A stretch of DNA of 64,000 nucleotides from Amycolatopsis sp. NBC_01488. Its GTDB lineage: Bacteria; Actinomycetota; Actinomycetes; Mycobacteriales; Pseudonocardiaceae. The notes below the pieces were generated by a model. It was not told where the DNA came from and did no database searches. It worked only from the letters and a program-made list of their open reading frames with translations. Position numbers and translations under genes: made by a program. Each line of letters begins with the position of its first letter. Within the stretch, counting starts at the first letter, position 1. Below are positions 25,242-34,704 of this stretch, in pieces. Where the stretch lies: NCBI RefSeq assembly GCF_036227105.1, contig NZ_CP109434.1, positions 1,926,001 through 1,990,000 of the forward strand, given 5' to 3'.

Positions 25242-26241
25242 CCGCCGCGTTCACCGAACTACGCACGGCGGAGATTCCGGTGACCAGATCGTGTGCGCTG
25301 ACCGGGATATCGAGGGCGACGCACTACCGGCACGTCAACCCGAAAGGGCCGATGCACGGTCCGTGGCTGCCCCGTACGCCACCGCCGCAGGCCCTCGACA
25401 CCGCTGAGCGGGACCGGGTGCTGGCGTTGCTGACCAGCCCGGCCTACCGGGACCTGGCGATCCCGCAGGTCTGGGCCAGGGAACTGGACGAGGGCCGGTA
25501 CTGGTGTTCGGTCTCCACGATGTACCGGATCGCCCGGGCCGCCGGCCAGGTCAGGGAACGCCGCCGGCTGGCCACCCACCCTGCCCGGGTCCGGCCCGAA
25601 CTGGTCGCCCGCGGGCCGAGTGAGGTGTGGTCGTGGGATATCACCGCGCTGAAAGGACCCTCGAAAGGGATTTGGTACAAATGCTATGTCATCCTTGACA
25701 TCTACTCTCGCTATGTCACCGGCTGGCTGGTCGCCGCCGCGGAGGATGCCGTTGTGGCGAAAGATTTTCTCGATGACGCCATGAACCGCAATGGCAGTCA
25801 GCCGCACACCATCCACGCCGACCGCGGCGGCTCGATGGTATCGAAACCGGTGTCGGAACTCCTTGTCGATCTCCGCGTCATCCGGTCTCATTCCCGCCCG
25901 CGCACGTCGAATGACAACCCGTATTCGGAGGCTCAGTTCAAAACGTTGAAGTACATGCCCGACTTCCCTGAGCGGTTCGGGTCGCTGGAAGACGCCCGCG
26001 TGTTCTGTGACGAGTTTTTCATGGCCTACAACCATGAGCACCGGCATTCGGGGATCGGGATGCACACACCCGCGTCGGTGCACTTCGGCACCGCCGAGCA
26101 GATCCGCACCCAGCGCCAGGCCACCCTCAACCAGGCCTACGCCGAACACCCCGAGCGCTCGCGCGCCGGCCCCGACCACCCAGGCTGCCCGAAGCGGCCT
26201 GGATCAACCAGCCCGCTGACCAGCCGAAACCGGCGTTCTAA
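25242..26241 (+). pseudogene. IS3-family orfB transposase, 5'-truncated and frameshifted
   Basis: Integrase-core transposase with WSWDITALKGP, HADRGGSM and SNDNPYSEAQFKTLKY giving the DDE residues. The frame is open back to the IS701 border (FTELRTAEIPVTRSCALTG), so the beginning of orfB and all of orfA are missing. Near 26160 the frame shifts: the normal IS3 ending (RLPEAAWINQPADQPKP) is read in another phase and stops at 26239-26241. Downstream AT-richer sequence at 26250-26270 resembles the IS end. Confidence 0.85.
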
Positions 26242-26327
26242 ACACAACCTGTCTCACTTGACTTGACAACTACCGTCGCGACCCATCCTTACTCCCAGCC
26301 TCATTGACCGCCGCTTCGGCTGCAGGG

Positions 26328-26582
26328 TCATGAAGTGCCGCGCTTGCGAGCGCGTGCTTGCGAAGACAGGAGCGCCATCCGCACAAAATGCGCCCTCCGC
26401 AGCGCCTCCGCCCGCCTCATTCGCTCGTCGTGCGGTAACACGCCGTCCGGATCGACCTGCCTCGTCCACCGGTCGTCGAACCCACGTCGAGCCGGCGCAG
26501 TTGCGGCGGTACGGTCATCGCAATACGCCCATCGCGTATAGCTGGCAACGCGTGCCGCCATGGATCGCTGCTCCGGCGTCAC
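26328..26582 (-). CDS. Small conserved actinobacterial mobile-element protein (84 aa)
   Basis: GTG at 26582 overlaps the preceding gene stop by four bases (GTGA) and has GGAGGGG upstream. The product contains VDPDGVLPHDERMRRAEALRRAHFVRMALLSSQ, a pattern I recognise from small proteins next to phage and integrative-element genes in actinomycetes. It is basic and helical, with no named function. Codon use fits coding sequence. Confidence 0.72.
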   Translation of the reverse strand: MTPEQRSMAARVASYTRWAYCDDRTAATAPARRGFDDRWTRQVDPDGVLPHDERMRRAEALRRAHFVRMALLSSQARARKRGTS

Positions 26583-26746
26583 AACCCCTCCCGGCGGACC
26601 GGACCAACCTGGCCACGATCAGCCCGGACCGGTGGCAAGAGACGTCGAATCTCGGACATCACAGCCTCGGAGAGCGGCGGCGCGGACCGCACCACACGAG
26701 CAATGAACTCTTCCCGAGTCTCGCCGGGCTGACAACTCAAGATCAT
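26579..26746 (-). CDS. Small conserved protein (55 aa) coupled to the next gene
   Basis: ATG at 26746 opens 55 codons beginning MILSCQPGETREEFIARVV, then APPLSEAVMSEIRRLLPPV, and ends in TGA that overlaps the GTG of the following gene. The APPLSE...IRRLL segment is common in small actinomycete proteins that precede replication or excision genes. With its neighbour it forms a two-gene operon divergent from the integrase. The function is unknown. Confidence 0.65.
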   Translation of the reverse strand: MILSCQPGETREEFIARVVRSAPPLSEAVMSEIRRLLPPVRADRGQVGPVRREGL

Positions 26747-27119
26747 CCTCAAGTCTTGAACACGCAGCCAAGCCCGCGCCCGCCGAACACGGCAAGATCA
26801 CTCAGAAGTGAACCCACCCTCGGACGCCGCCGGGGTCATCGTCGTTACCGCCACAGGCCGCGCCAGGTCCCAGCCGGGCATTCGACGCCACCGCATATCT
26901 GTCCTTTGTGGTCTACCATCACGGCAGCGACCGAGGCCAATGCCACACTGCCAAATTCCGCTCATCGTCGCGCTGCCCTGTAACGAATAGACCGTCTTCG
27001 GTGGACACTCGCCGGACACGGGTTCACGATCAAGTCCGGTGACGATTCGCCGTGTTCACGGCAGTACACCGCCACCTCGCCCCCTATGACGCAGCAGTGG
27101 TCACAGGTCTTCGTTGTGA
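26747..27119. promoter_or_regulatory. Divergent intergenic region upstream of the integrase (373 bases)
   Basis: No credible gene is seen; open frames in it lack ribosome binding sites and protein character. It should carry the promoter of the two small minus-strand genes and that of the integrase. Confidence 0.4.
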
Positions 27120-28472
27120 ATGAGGTGCATGGCCATGACATCAGCTGCCGGATTGTTCAAACGATGCGGATGTCACGACCCCATGACGGGTCGCAGATTA
27201 GGGAGCCAGTGTCCGCAACTGGGCGTGCGCGGGCACGGGAGCTGGTACTTCCGACTGGAGCTGCCGCCGGGCAAGAACGGCAGGCGACGGCAGCTGCGCC
27301 GTGGCGGGTTCGCCTCACGGAAAGCGGCAGGTGCCGCGCGAGACTTCCTGTCCAACCCCACCACCCTGGACGGCACTTCGGGGTCGGCCGTGACGGTGGC
27401 ACAGTGGTTGCGGTTATGGCTGGAGAGCCGGGAGAACCTGGCGCCGTCCACGATGCGCAGCTACGCCATGCACGCCCGGCGCCACCTCATACCGAACCTG
27501 GGGCGGGAACGGGTCACCGAGCTGACCCCGGCCCGGGTGCAGGCGATGTTTACCTCCCTGATCCGCACGCACGCGGCCACCGGCCGGCCGTTGTCGGTGG
27601 CGACGCTGCAGCGTATCCAGGCCACCCTGCGCGTCGCGCTCAACGCCGCGGTCCGTCGGGGTCTGCTGGCTTCGAACCCAGCGCGCTTCGTGGAACTCCC
27701 GTCCGGGGCGAAGCCGCATCCGGTGGTGTGGACCCCGACCCGGATCGCTCTCTGGCAGGCGAGCGGGATCCGGCCGGCGGTCGCGGTGTGGACCGCCGCC
27801 CAGACCGCCGAGTTCCTCGCCTGGCTCCACCGCAGTGAGCATCCGCTGTACGTGTTGTTCCACCTCGTCGCGCTGCTCGGGCTACGACGAGGCGAAGCAG
27901 CCGGGCTGCAATGGGCCGACGTCGACCTGCGAGCGAGAACGGTCACCGTGGCCCGCCAGGTCCGCCAGATCGGCAAGCACCTGGAACTGGCCGCACCGAA
28001 AAGCGCCTCCAGCAACCGGGTCATCGCCCTGGACCACACGACAGCCGCCCTGCTGCAAGGCCTGCGAATCGAGTGGCTCGCCACCCACCCCGGCACCAGC
28101 GAACCGGTCGGGTTCCTCTTCCCCGACCGCTCTGGCGCTCCGTTGCGGCCGGACTTCCTCACCGTCATCTTCCGCCACCTCAACAGCGCATCTGGCCTTC
28201 CGCCGGTACGGCTGCACGACCTCCGCCACGGCGCAGCCAGCCTCTCCCTGGCCGCAGGCAACGACCTGCGCACCGTCCAAGCGCTACTCGGGCACTCCAG
28301 CATCACGCTGACCGCCGACACCTACGCCACCGTTCTGCCCGACCTCGCCCACCACGCCGCCGAAGCCACCGCACACCTCCTCCAGGACGCCACCGGCACC
28401 CAGTCCGGACGGCGGCGTCCCGGCCGGCGCAGCCGCACCGGCCGCTCCACACGAATCCGGCACCACCGATAA
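27120..28472 (+). CDS. int: Tyrosine recombinase (integrase)
   Basis: 450 residues. The N-terminus has an arm-binding-like CGC...CP pattern followed by a core-binding domain (LAPSTMRSYAMHARRHLIPNL). The catalytic domain shows Arg in LLGLRRGEAAGL near 254, the HxxR box RLHDLRHG near 366 and the nucleophile Tyr in ADTYATV near 401. The start is uncertain among ATG 27120, 27129 and 27135. It probably mediated integration at the tRNA-Lys scar 3.6 kb to the left, from which it is now separated by two IS elements. Confidence 0.92.
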   Translation: MRCMAMTSAAGLFKRCGCHDPMTGRRLGSQCPQLGVRGHGSWYFRLELPPGKNGRRRQLRRGGFASRKAAGAARDFLSNPTTLDGTSGSAVTVAQWLRLWLESRENLAPSTMRSYAMHARRHLIPNLGRERVTELTPARVQAMFTSLIRTHAATGRPLSVATLQRIQATLRVALNAAVRRGLLASNPARFVELPSGAKPHPVVWTPTRIALWQASGIRPAVAVWTAAQTAEFLAWLHRSEHPLYVLFHLVALLGLRRGEAAGLQWADVDLRARTVTVARQVRQIGKHLELAAPKSASSNRVIALDHTTAALLQGLRIEWLATHPGTSEPVGFLFPDRSGAPLRPDFLTVIFRHLNSASGLPPVRLHDLRHGAASLSLAAGNDLRTVQALLGHSSITLTADTYATVLPDLAHHAAEATAHLLQDATGTQSGRRRPGRRSRTGRSTRIRHHR

Positions 28473-28545
28473 CGGGAGCCAGCGACCTACAGCTCGCCCT
28501 AAGCTGGCACCGGCCAAGGTAACCGCTGGGTGGAGGAGTGAGGGC

Positions 28546-30489
28546 GTGCCGTACGCCGTGTGGCTGGAAATGACCGCACCGGAACCGATCACCGACGCGG
28601 CCGCCGCAGCGCAACTGCCGGGGCTGATCGCCGACCTGCTGGAGGCGGGCTGGGAGGTACCCGCAGTCCCCTGGCTGGACGACGAAGACGACCCTGCTGT
28701 TGCCGACGAGGATGACACCGGTGGTCCCGGCCTTCTCGATATGCGGGTGGTGGGCTACCGCGACGGCGCAATGATCGGACTCGCAGTCGACACCGACGTA
28801 CTCGAGGTCGCCACAACGATCGGCGCCAGCCTCGGCCGGCACCTCGCCGACGCAGCACCCGCACTCCTGGGCTGGACCACCGAATCCCTCCGCGCCACCA
28901 AACTGACCGCCCCGGACGCCGACGGTGACTGGCTGCCGTCGCTGCGCGAGGACGGGCCGCGGTTCCCGGTCGCGGAACACCTGCGCCACGACCTGCTCGA
29001 AATGGCCGCCCAGTTCCTCATCGCCGGCGCCGTCCGCGACCTGCACGACCCCACCGGCGAAAGCCGCCACACCCCCGAAGCCGTCGACGCCGCCGACCTC
29101 GTCGCCGGCGCCGTCACACAACACCCCTGGGGCCGCGAAGTCGCCGGCGAGCTCGGCAAGCTCCTGATCGCCGCCGGCCGCCACGAGACCACATCCGGCA
29201 CCCGCCGGCCGCTGACCGGCCACGGCAGCGGAGACACCGCCCTGGCACAGCAGCTACTGAACGCCGTGCGCTCGGAGATCGACCAGCCCGCCATCGACTA
29301 CGACGACGACGACCGGATGCGCGGCCACGTCCTCGTCGAAAACTTCATGGAACACCACGACCTGCAATGGAACCGCCACACCGGCGACCTCGACGACGCC
29401 GACGAACGACGCAGCCGCGAGCAGCTGCGGGCACTGCTGTGGGCGGGACTACGGGTCCTGGCCACCCTGACCCACGACCTCACCGACGATGCCCCCTCGC
29501 CGTGGCTCTGGCTCGCCGACCTCGAATGCGCCGACCTCAGCCCCGCTGCCGGCGTCCTCGCCGAGCTCGATGACGAACGCCTCACCGTCGCTGCCGAAGA
29601 CGATGACGAGGAACTCGCCACCGCAGCCGAGGCGCACGTGCTCGTCCGGACAGCGCTGTTGCATCCCGATCTGCTCGACGACGGGGCCTCCGACGAGGTC
29701 GGGTCGTCGTTGTCCGACGTCGAGGTCACTGCCGGGCCGTTGCATCACGTTGTCCACGACGCCTTGATCATCTTGGGTGCCGACGCCATCGTGGCCGCAT
29801 CCGGCACGACGAAGCAGAACACGGCCCTGGACCTTCTGGTGCCCTCGCTGCGGGCCATCGAAGCCCTCCGCGTGGACGACGACGATCCTGACGGCGACCC
29901 CTACAACGATCTCCACCACGCGCTCGAACAACTACTGCCCAGGTCAGGCAGCACCAACCGCCGCGTTCGGCTGGCCCGCGAGCTTCTGTCGCTGATCACG
30001 ACGGCCGCGACCGCTACTCCTGACACGCCGGCCCGGGTCGCTCGCGAGTTGTTCCTCGACCCCGCCGACACAGCCTGCGTCCTGCTCTCCACTGACGATG
30101 ACAACCGGACTGTGCGACGCCTGCGCACCTACATCCTCACCGCCGCAGCCGCCCTCGATCCCGCCGTCGCCGGAAGCTTCGCCGCCGACCTGCCCGCCCT
30201 GCGCAGCACCGACCCGCGCGACGAACCCGCCCTCCGCAACGAAATCACCACCTGGTGGAACCGCACCCTCCAGACCCTCCGGCAGCTGCCCGAACTTCTC
30301 CACGAGCAGCCACCTTGCCCAGACCCCGGGGCGGCCCTGCTCAAGTCCGCCGCCACGAGCGAGAGCGCACCGTCCGGCACACTCGACAACCTATCCACCG
30401 CGCACGCCGCGGTCGCCGTTGCCCAGGCCATCTCGGCGATCAGTCTCGCACTCGACGACCCCGACTTTCCCGCCCAGATCATCCGGTAA
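28546..30489 (+). CDS. Large acidic protein of unknown function
   Basis: 647 residues, not recognised. Unusually rich in Asp and Glu, with acidic clusters near 45-62 (DDEDDPAVADEDDTGG), 247-252 (YDDDD), 350-358 (AEDDDEELATA) and 445-453 (DDDDPDGDPYND). No signal peptide or membrane helix; predicted mostly alpha-helical and cytoplasmic. The GTG at 28546 is preceded by GGAGGAG. It follows the integrase by 73 bases on the same strand and is intact among decayed neighbours. This suggests an element-encoded function such as a helical repeat scaffold or DNA mimic, which is speculation. Confidence 0.75.
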   Translation: MPYAVWLEMTAPEPITDAAAAAQLPGLIADLLEAGWEVPAVPWLDDEDDPAVADEDDTGGPGLLDMRVVGYRDGAMIGLAVDTDVLEVATTIGASLGRHLADAAPALLGWTTESLRATKLTAPDADGDWLPSLREDGPRFPVAEHLRHDLLEMAAQFLIAGAVRDLHDPTGESRHTPEAVDAADLVAGAVTQHPWGREVAGELGKLLIAAGRHETTSGTRRPLTGHGSGDTALAQQLLNAVRSEIDQPAIDYDDDDRMRGHVLVENFMEHHDLQWNRHTGDLDDADERRSREQLRALLWAGLRVLATLTHDLTDDAPSPWLWLADLECADLSPAAGVLAELDDERLTVAAEDDDEELATAAEAHVLVRTALLHPDLLDDGASDEVGSSLSDVEVTAGPLHHVVHDALIILGADAIVAASGTTKQNTALDLLVPSLRAIEALRVDDDDPDGDPYNDLHHALEQLLPRSGSTNRRVRLARELLSLITTAATATPDTPARVARELFLDPADTACVLLSTDDDNRTVRRLRTYILTAAAALDPAVAGSFAADLPALRSTDPRDEPALRNEITTWWNRTLQTLRQLPELLHEQPPCPDPGAALLKSAATSESAPSGTLDNLSTAHAAVAVAQAISAISLALDDPDFPAQIIR

Positions 30490-30645
30490 CCCATCCCGGC
30501 CGTCAGTGTGACGCTGAGGCCGTTACGACAGCGATCCCGGGATCACGAGCCCACGTCACCAGCAGCTCGTCGGCAGCAGCGCCGGAATCGGATCCGTGAA
30601 TGGCCGGCGCATTCGACGCCTTGATCTCGCAAGGAACTTGCGAGA

Positions 30646-31236
30646 TCAACTCGGGGTGGGATGCGGATCTGGCGGCAGGTGGCCTTCGAAAAAAGGGAAG
30701 CGCGGGCTGCGAGCCTGATAGGAGAGGACGTCGCCGCTGTGGGCGTCGATGATCACGCGGTCGTCCCCGATCTTGTGCCCGGTAACGCGGCCTCGGCCGA
30801 CGAGCTTGATCATCCAGGCGAGGCGCGGTGGTTCGCCTGGTTCGCCGGTGGCGTGCACGATCAGCGTGCGGTAGTGCATCTCCGCGTAGGGCAGTTCGGA
30901 CCGGTTCACGGCGATCATGTCCGCATCCACCCCCGACACGGTCGGGCGGGTATCGGCCACATAAAGCGTGTCGAAGTCCTTCATTACGCGGCGGATCTGC
31001 CCATCGAGTGTCGTGCCGACGATGATTTGCAGTGGGTAAACCTCAATGCCTTCGTAGGTGATGTGGTACCTGATGTGCACGAGGATGTCGGTGAACACCG
31101 TCCCGGGCCGATCGACGTGCACGTTGCGCACCAGCAGGCCGAGCTTCGGCCCGAGCCCGATCTCGTGGGCGACGTGGGGCCACAGCTCATGCGCCAGTTG
31201 CCGCGCGCGATCCATGTCGTCGACAGGGAACTCCAC
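30646..31236 (-). CDS. Hypothetical protein with PepSY-like C-terminal motif (196 aa)
   Basis: Starts at GTG 31236 (MEFPVDDMDRARQLAHELW). Two alpha/beta units are apparent. The second, with PRLAWMIKLVGR followed by RVIIDAHSGDVLSYQAR, matches the end of PepSY/FTP propeptide domains, in which a strand and VDAxTGEVL hairpin follow. There is no signal peptide, so unlike protease propeptides it would be cytoplasmic. It stands alone; its function is unknown. Confidence 0.65.
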   Translation of the reverse strand: MEFPVDDMDRARQLAHELWPHVAHEIGLGPKLGLLVRNVHVDRPGTVFTDILVHIRYHITYEGIEVYPLQIIVGTTLDGQIRRVMKDFDTLYVADTRPTVSGVDADMIAVNRSELPYAEMHYRTLIVHATGEPGEPPRLAWMIKLVGRGRVTGHKIGDDRVIIDAHSGDVLSYQARSPRFPFFEGHLPPDPHPTPS

Positions 31237-31358
31237 ACCCCGAGACTAGACTCGCTCCCGCTTCAGGCCATTCACTGTGAGTAGTTGACATCCTCGCCGG
31301 ACCACCGTCTGGAATCAAGGTGCCAGGCCCCGAGGGGCAACGCAGATGCAGTAAGACG

Positions 31359-31820
31359 ATGCCGTCGGTGGAGCGCGAAGGTAACAGGGCGTCGGGTGGC
31401 CGCGACACACCGGTTGTGGAACCCCTGCCGGGAGATTGGTCTCGCGCGATCCACCCGTACGGAGTGCTGTGCGGGTTCCTGATGACGTTGACGGCGTTTC
31501 CGATGCGGCACTGGGACGCGCCAGTCCCGATGATCGTCGTCGTGCTGTTTATCCCCTACTACATCGTGGCGGGATTCCTGGCCGCCCGGCGTGCCGGTAT
31601 CGCCGCGGCCGTGACGACCGGCGCCGTAACCGCGCTGACCGGCCACACCGTCGTGTACGTGGCGACAGTGCTCTACACCCTCATCAACGACACGTGGCCG
31701 ACTGCGCTGACCTGGCTGGGAATAGGAGTGTCCCTGACACTGGCCACACTGTTCCTCGGCGCACTCGCAGGCATGGCAGGCGGCACGATCGCCAAGGGCA
31801 TCAAATCGATCCACGACTGA
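31359..31820 (+). CDS. Hypothetical membrane protein (about 153 aa)
   Basis: Three to four hydrophobic helices (MIVVVLFIPYYIVAGFLAA, AAAVTTGAVTALTGHTVVYVA, WLGIGVSLTLATLFLGALAG) after a hydrophilic N-terminal tail. The ATG at 31359 is preferred; a GTG at 31320 is in frame but adds unconvincing sequence. No family recognised. Divergent from the PepSY-like gene and convergent with the AbiE pair. Confidence 0.6.
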   Translation: MPSVEREGNRASGGRDTPVVEPLPGDWSRAIHPYGVLCGFLMTLTAFPMRHWDAPVPMIVVVLFIPYYIVAGFLAARRAGIAAAVTTGAVTALTGHTVVYVATVLYTLINDTWPTALTWLGIGVSLTLATLFLGALAGMAGGTIAKGIKSIHD

Positions 31821-31844
31821 CCATTCTCAAGGTCCGCCGCCCGG

Positions 31845-32780
31845 TCAGCGCCAGATCCGCTCATCCGGGTGCCACGAGCCGGGCGGAGGTGTCCGTTGCA
31901 TCAGGGGGGTGAGAAAGGCATCGGCGAACGCCTCCACCCCGCCAAGGGTTCGCATTTCTTGAGGCAGGTCCAGGGCTTTCTGCGCGGCTTCCCGGTAGAG
32001 GCCTGTCCAGGCTCGGTTCGGCACTCGGAAGCTGCCGGGCAGGTCCACGACCATGTGCCGAGCACGGCGGCGTTCGACTTCGTCAGCCAGGATGCGGTGC
32101 ATCCGCGCGCCCTCGATATCGGTCTTCAGCGCAATGAGCACCAGATCGACGAGGTCTTTTGCCCGAGTGGAGGGGGTTCGGTGGACTTGATGTAGCTCGT
32201 ACATCGCGCAGATCTTCTCCGCGACGTGGTCTTCCACCGGAAAGACCCGGGTTTGCGGCCACGGTCCGCAGTCGGTCGGAAAGGCCGGCTCGAGCGCTGT
32301 GGTGGTGACGGTGCCGCGGGGGTGGTGACCGGCCACGACAATGTCGACGTTGACCTCGTAGCCCAGTGGCGCCTCCTCGAACATCGTCATGAAGGTGACC
32401 TTGCGGGTCGGGCGCTCGACGTGGGTTTGGTCGAAGGTTCTGCGATGGGCGAACCAGATTTCGTCGTCCAGCCGCAGCGCGGCCGCGGCGATCAGCTCGT
32501 CGACCGCAGCGTCGGTGGTGTCCTGGTTGCCGAGCAGGTCGATGTCTGTGGAGTAGCGGGCGCTCGGCCAGCGTACGAGCAGCGCCTGGCCGCCCTTGAG
32601 CATCCAGGTGCCGTGATCGGCGTGGAAGACGCGGGCGATCAGCCGCCGGTAGAAGTGCAGCTGCAGCAGTTCACCGTGACTACGGTTCGTCTTCTTCGCC
32701 GCGTTCCGCGCCTTGCCCTTCTGGGAGTCCAAGTAGCTTCTCGGGGTGCGCGGACGCTGCGGTGCTGGCATGTCCCTCAT
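31845..32780 (-). CDS. abiEii: AbiEii-type nucleotidyltransferase toxin
   Basis: 311-residue protein of the AbiEii/AbiGii family, the toxin of type IV toxin-antitoxin systems, which modifies tRNA and causes growth arrest during phage infection. The polymerase-beta-like motif is WMLKGGQALLVRW followed by STDIDLL near 59-83. Further blocks RVFPVEDHVAEKICA and RAKDLVDL are family landmarks. The start overlaps the antitoxin gene by about 100 bases, consistent with coupled translation. The gene looks intact. Confidence 0.9.
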   Translation of the reverse strand: MRDMPAPQRPRTPRSYLDSQKGKARNAAKKTNRSHGELLQLHFYRRLIARVFHADHGTWMLKGGQALLVRWPSARYSTDIDLLGNQDTTDAAVDELIAAAALRLDDEIWFAHRRTFDQTHVERPTRKVTFMTMFEEAPLGYEVNVDIVVAGHHPRGTVTTTALEPAFPTDCGPWPQTRVFPVEDHVAEKICAMYELHQVHRTPSTRAKDLVDLVLIALKTDIEGARMHRILADEVERRRARHMVVDLPGSFRVPNRAWTGLYREAAQKALDLPQEMRTLGGVEAFADAFLTPLMQRTPPPGSWHPDERIWR

Positions 32781-33837
32781 CGTCGCCTATCGTGCTCGCC
32801 TCGTTCGCACCGGCGCCGATCTGCTCGCGGCGGTCACCGGCGTCGCGGGCCTTCAGCATCTGGGCGACGGCAGGCAGCAGGTCCGGCGGCAATCCGTTCA
32901 CCAGAGTCGCGATCGGCGTGCTCGTGTCGTTCAGCAGTCGCGCGATGGGCCCGATTTTGTCGTTGACGGCTGACATGATCGGTGTCACCTGGGCAAGCAT
33001 GGCCAGCACGTCCGGGGATAGGCCGGAGACGATGGTGTTCGGCGGCACGATCCCGGCATCCGCGATGAGCTTCGCGAGCCGCGCAGTCGAGGACATCGCG
33101 ATCTCGGGGTGTGCGGCCAGCAGGGCGCTCAACGCCGCGCCCGGGTCGGCGGAGGCCGGTGCGGGCCGGCGAGCGAGTTCGGCGGTGCTCGTGCCGATCT
33201 CGGCGAGCAGGTGCTCCAGCAGCGCCGCGCCGTCTCCTGGCCGGCGGACGCCGTAGCGCAGAGCGTAGGGGCCGATGTGCTCGGCGAGAACGTCGAGACC
33301 GACCTGGTTGACCAGGACAGCCTGGCGGATGATCGTGGCAATGTGACTGCCGTCGATATGCTGGTCGAGCAGGTCACAGATCGTGCGGAGCGGTGTGGTG
33401 ACCGGCAGTCCGTCGATCACCGTGACGTCGTCGTCAGCGAGTTCGGCGCGCTTGAACCACAGGTCCGGGTCGCGGCTTGTGCGCCGCCGGGGCGTGGTGA
33501 AGCAGATCCGGTCGTCGACCAGCTCTCCCAGCCCGTGGAGCCCAGCCGCGGACTGGTGGGACAGCACGCCACCGTTCGGGTCCAGCGGTGGCCGGGCCCA
33601 CGCTTGTACCGCCGGGTTCAGCGCCAGCCACGCTGCCTGCGCCTCCCTCGCCGGAGTGACGGTGGCGGTCGTGGCCGCGTACACGCCGTGACGGACTCGG
33701 TCGAGGTAGCCGGCGGTCTCAAGACGGTGCAGCGTGGAGGCGTCCACGCCGAGGTTCTTGGCCTGGCGGGACGTGACCATGCCCCACTGGTCCGCCGTGT
33801 AGGCGCCGAGCAGCTCGAACGCCGGCCCCATCTCCAT
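32680..33837 (-). CDS. abiEi: AbiEi-type antitoxin/transcriptional autorepressor
   Basis: 385 residues from ATG 33837. The N-terminal winged helix (VTSRQAKNLGVDASTLHRLE, then YLDRVRHGVYA) is the DNA-binding module of AbiEi. The middle (GGVLSHQSAAGLHGLGEL, TTPLRTICDLLD) is the AbiEi antitoxin domain. A further 130-residue C-terminal extension is Ala/Pro/Ile-rich and unusual. It lies upstream of and overlaps the toxin gene, the standard order. The start is uncertain between 33837 and 33831. Confidence 0.85.
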   Translation of the reverse strand: MEMGPAFELLGAYTADQWGMVTSRQAKNLGVDASTLHRLETAGYLDRVRHGVYAATTATVTPAREAQAAWLALNPAVQAWARPPLDPNGGVLSHQSAAGLHGLGELVDDRICFTTPRRRTSRDPDLWFKRAELADDDVTVIDGLPVTTPLRTICDLLDQHIDGSHIATIIRQAVLVNQVGLDVLAEHIGPYALRYGVRRPGDGAALLEHLLAEIGTSTAELARRPAPASADPGAALSALLAAHPEIAMSSTARLAKLIADAGIVPPNTIVSGLSPDVLAMLAQVTPIMSAVNDKIGPIARLLNDTSTPIATLVNGLPPDLLPAVAQMLKARDAGDRREQIGAGANEASTIGDDEGHASTAASAHPEKLLGLPEGQGAERGEEDEP

Positions 33838-34055
33838 ACAGCAAAGTTTACGCCATCTCGCAGCGTTTATCGCGCTTAGTGGGCTCACAACGATGCGCGC
33901 TTGTGCGACAAACGCTGCAACTAAGCCCTAGTGAAGTACGCACCACGCCACCTGACACCAGGGTATCGCTCTCGTACCGTGGGCAGGTCACTCTCGATGA
34001 AACGGCGCACGCCGAGGCCCCGACCACCTCATCCCCTGCGGGCGGTGAAGGAGCA

Positions 34056-34443
34056 ATGACCGAATCGCCCTGGTGGGACCTGCGCTTCGGCATCGTCGTC
34101 GCGATGGTCATCATCCGCGGCGCGTCGGCTGCCGCGCGAGGCGCTGCGGCTGCTGCCCGACGTCCTGCGCCTCATCCGGCGACTGGCCGCTGACAAGACA
34201 CTCCCCCGCGGCGTCCGCGTCCGGCTTGGGCTGCTGCTGGCCTACCTCGCGCTGTCCATCAACCTGGTGCCGGACTTCATCCACGTCCTCGGGTACACCG
34301 ACGACGCCATCGTCGTCACCGCCGTCCTGCGCAGCTTCGGCCGCCGTGCCGGGCTCGACGCGGTCCGCGTCCACTGGCCCAGCACCGACGACGGCTTCGC
34401 CGCACTGACCGGGCTCCCCGGCCTGCACCGCTCTTCCCGGTAG
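34056..34443 (+). pseudogene. DUF1232 (YkvA-like) membrane protein gene with a frameshift
   Basis: ATG 34056, preceded by AAGGAG, encodes MTESPWWDLRFGIVVAMVIIR and then loses phase near 34135. The typical DUF1232 sequence (LLPDVLRLIRRLAADKTLP, LLLAYLALSINLVPDFI, GYTDDAIVV) continues in the next frame to TAG 34441-34443. One-base indel in a GC-rich run; otherwise the protein is complete. Sequencing error is a possible alternative. Confidence 0.75.
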
Positions 34444-34704
34444 GCGCACGCGAGCGAATCGGTGATCACCCAACCTGGAGAACACCGGAGCACGTCGTCG
34501 GTGACGAAGAGCCGCTACGCCAGCATCGACCGCGACCCGAACTCCGTCGCCGCGGGCGCGAACTCAGGCCTGGCTCTTCGTCGGCGAGGTCCGCCAGCTC
34601 GACCAGCGAGCCATCCGCCCGGCGCAGCGTGCCGGTGAGGAAGTAGCTGCCAGGCGGCAGTCCCCAGTGCCTCGAGCTGCTCAACGACAACGCCAGGCGC
34701 GTGA
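34444..34704. other. Probable gene remnant, no intact gene
   Basis: On the minus strand a frame reads HWGLPPGSYFLTGTLRRADG and SLVELADLADEEPGL, which looks protein-derived. It has no own start and merges upstream into the overlapping end of the acetyltransferase-like gene. Family not recognised. Confidence 0.3.

Noticed and set aside
27670..27690. Possible tRNA T-loop motif (TTCGAACCC)
   Set aside because: It lies inside the integrase coding sequence and has no flanking stem or acceptor partners.
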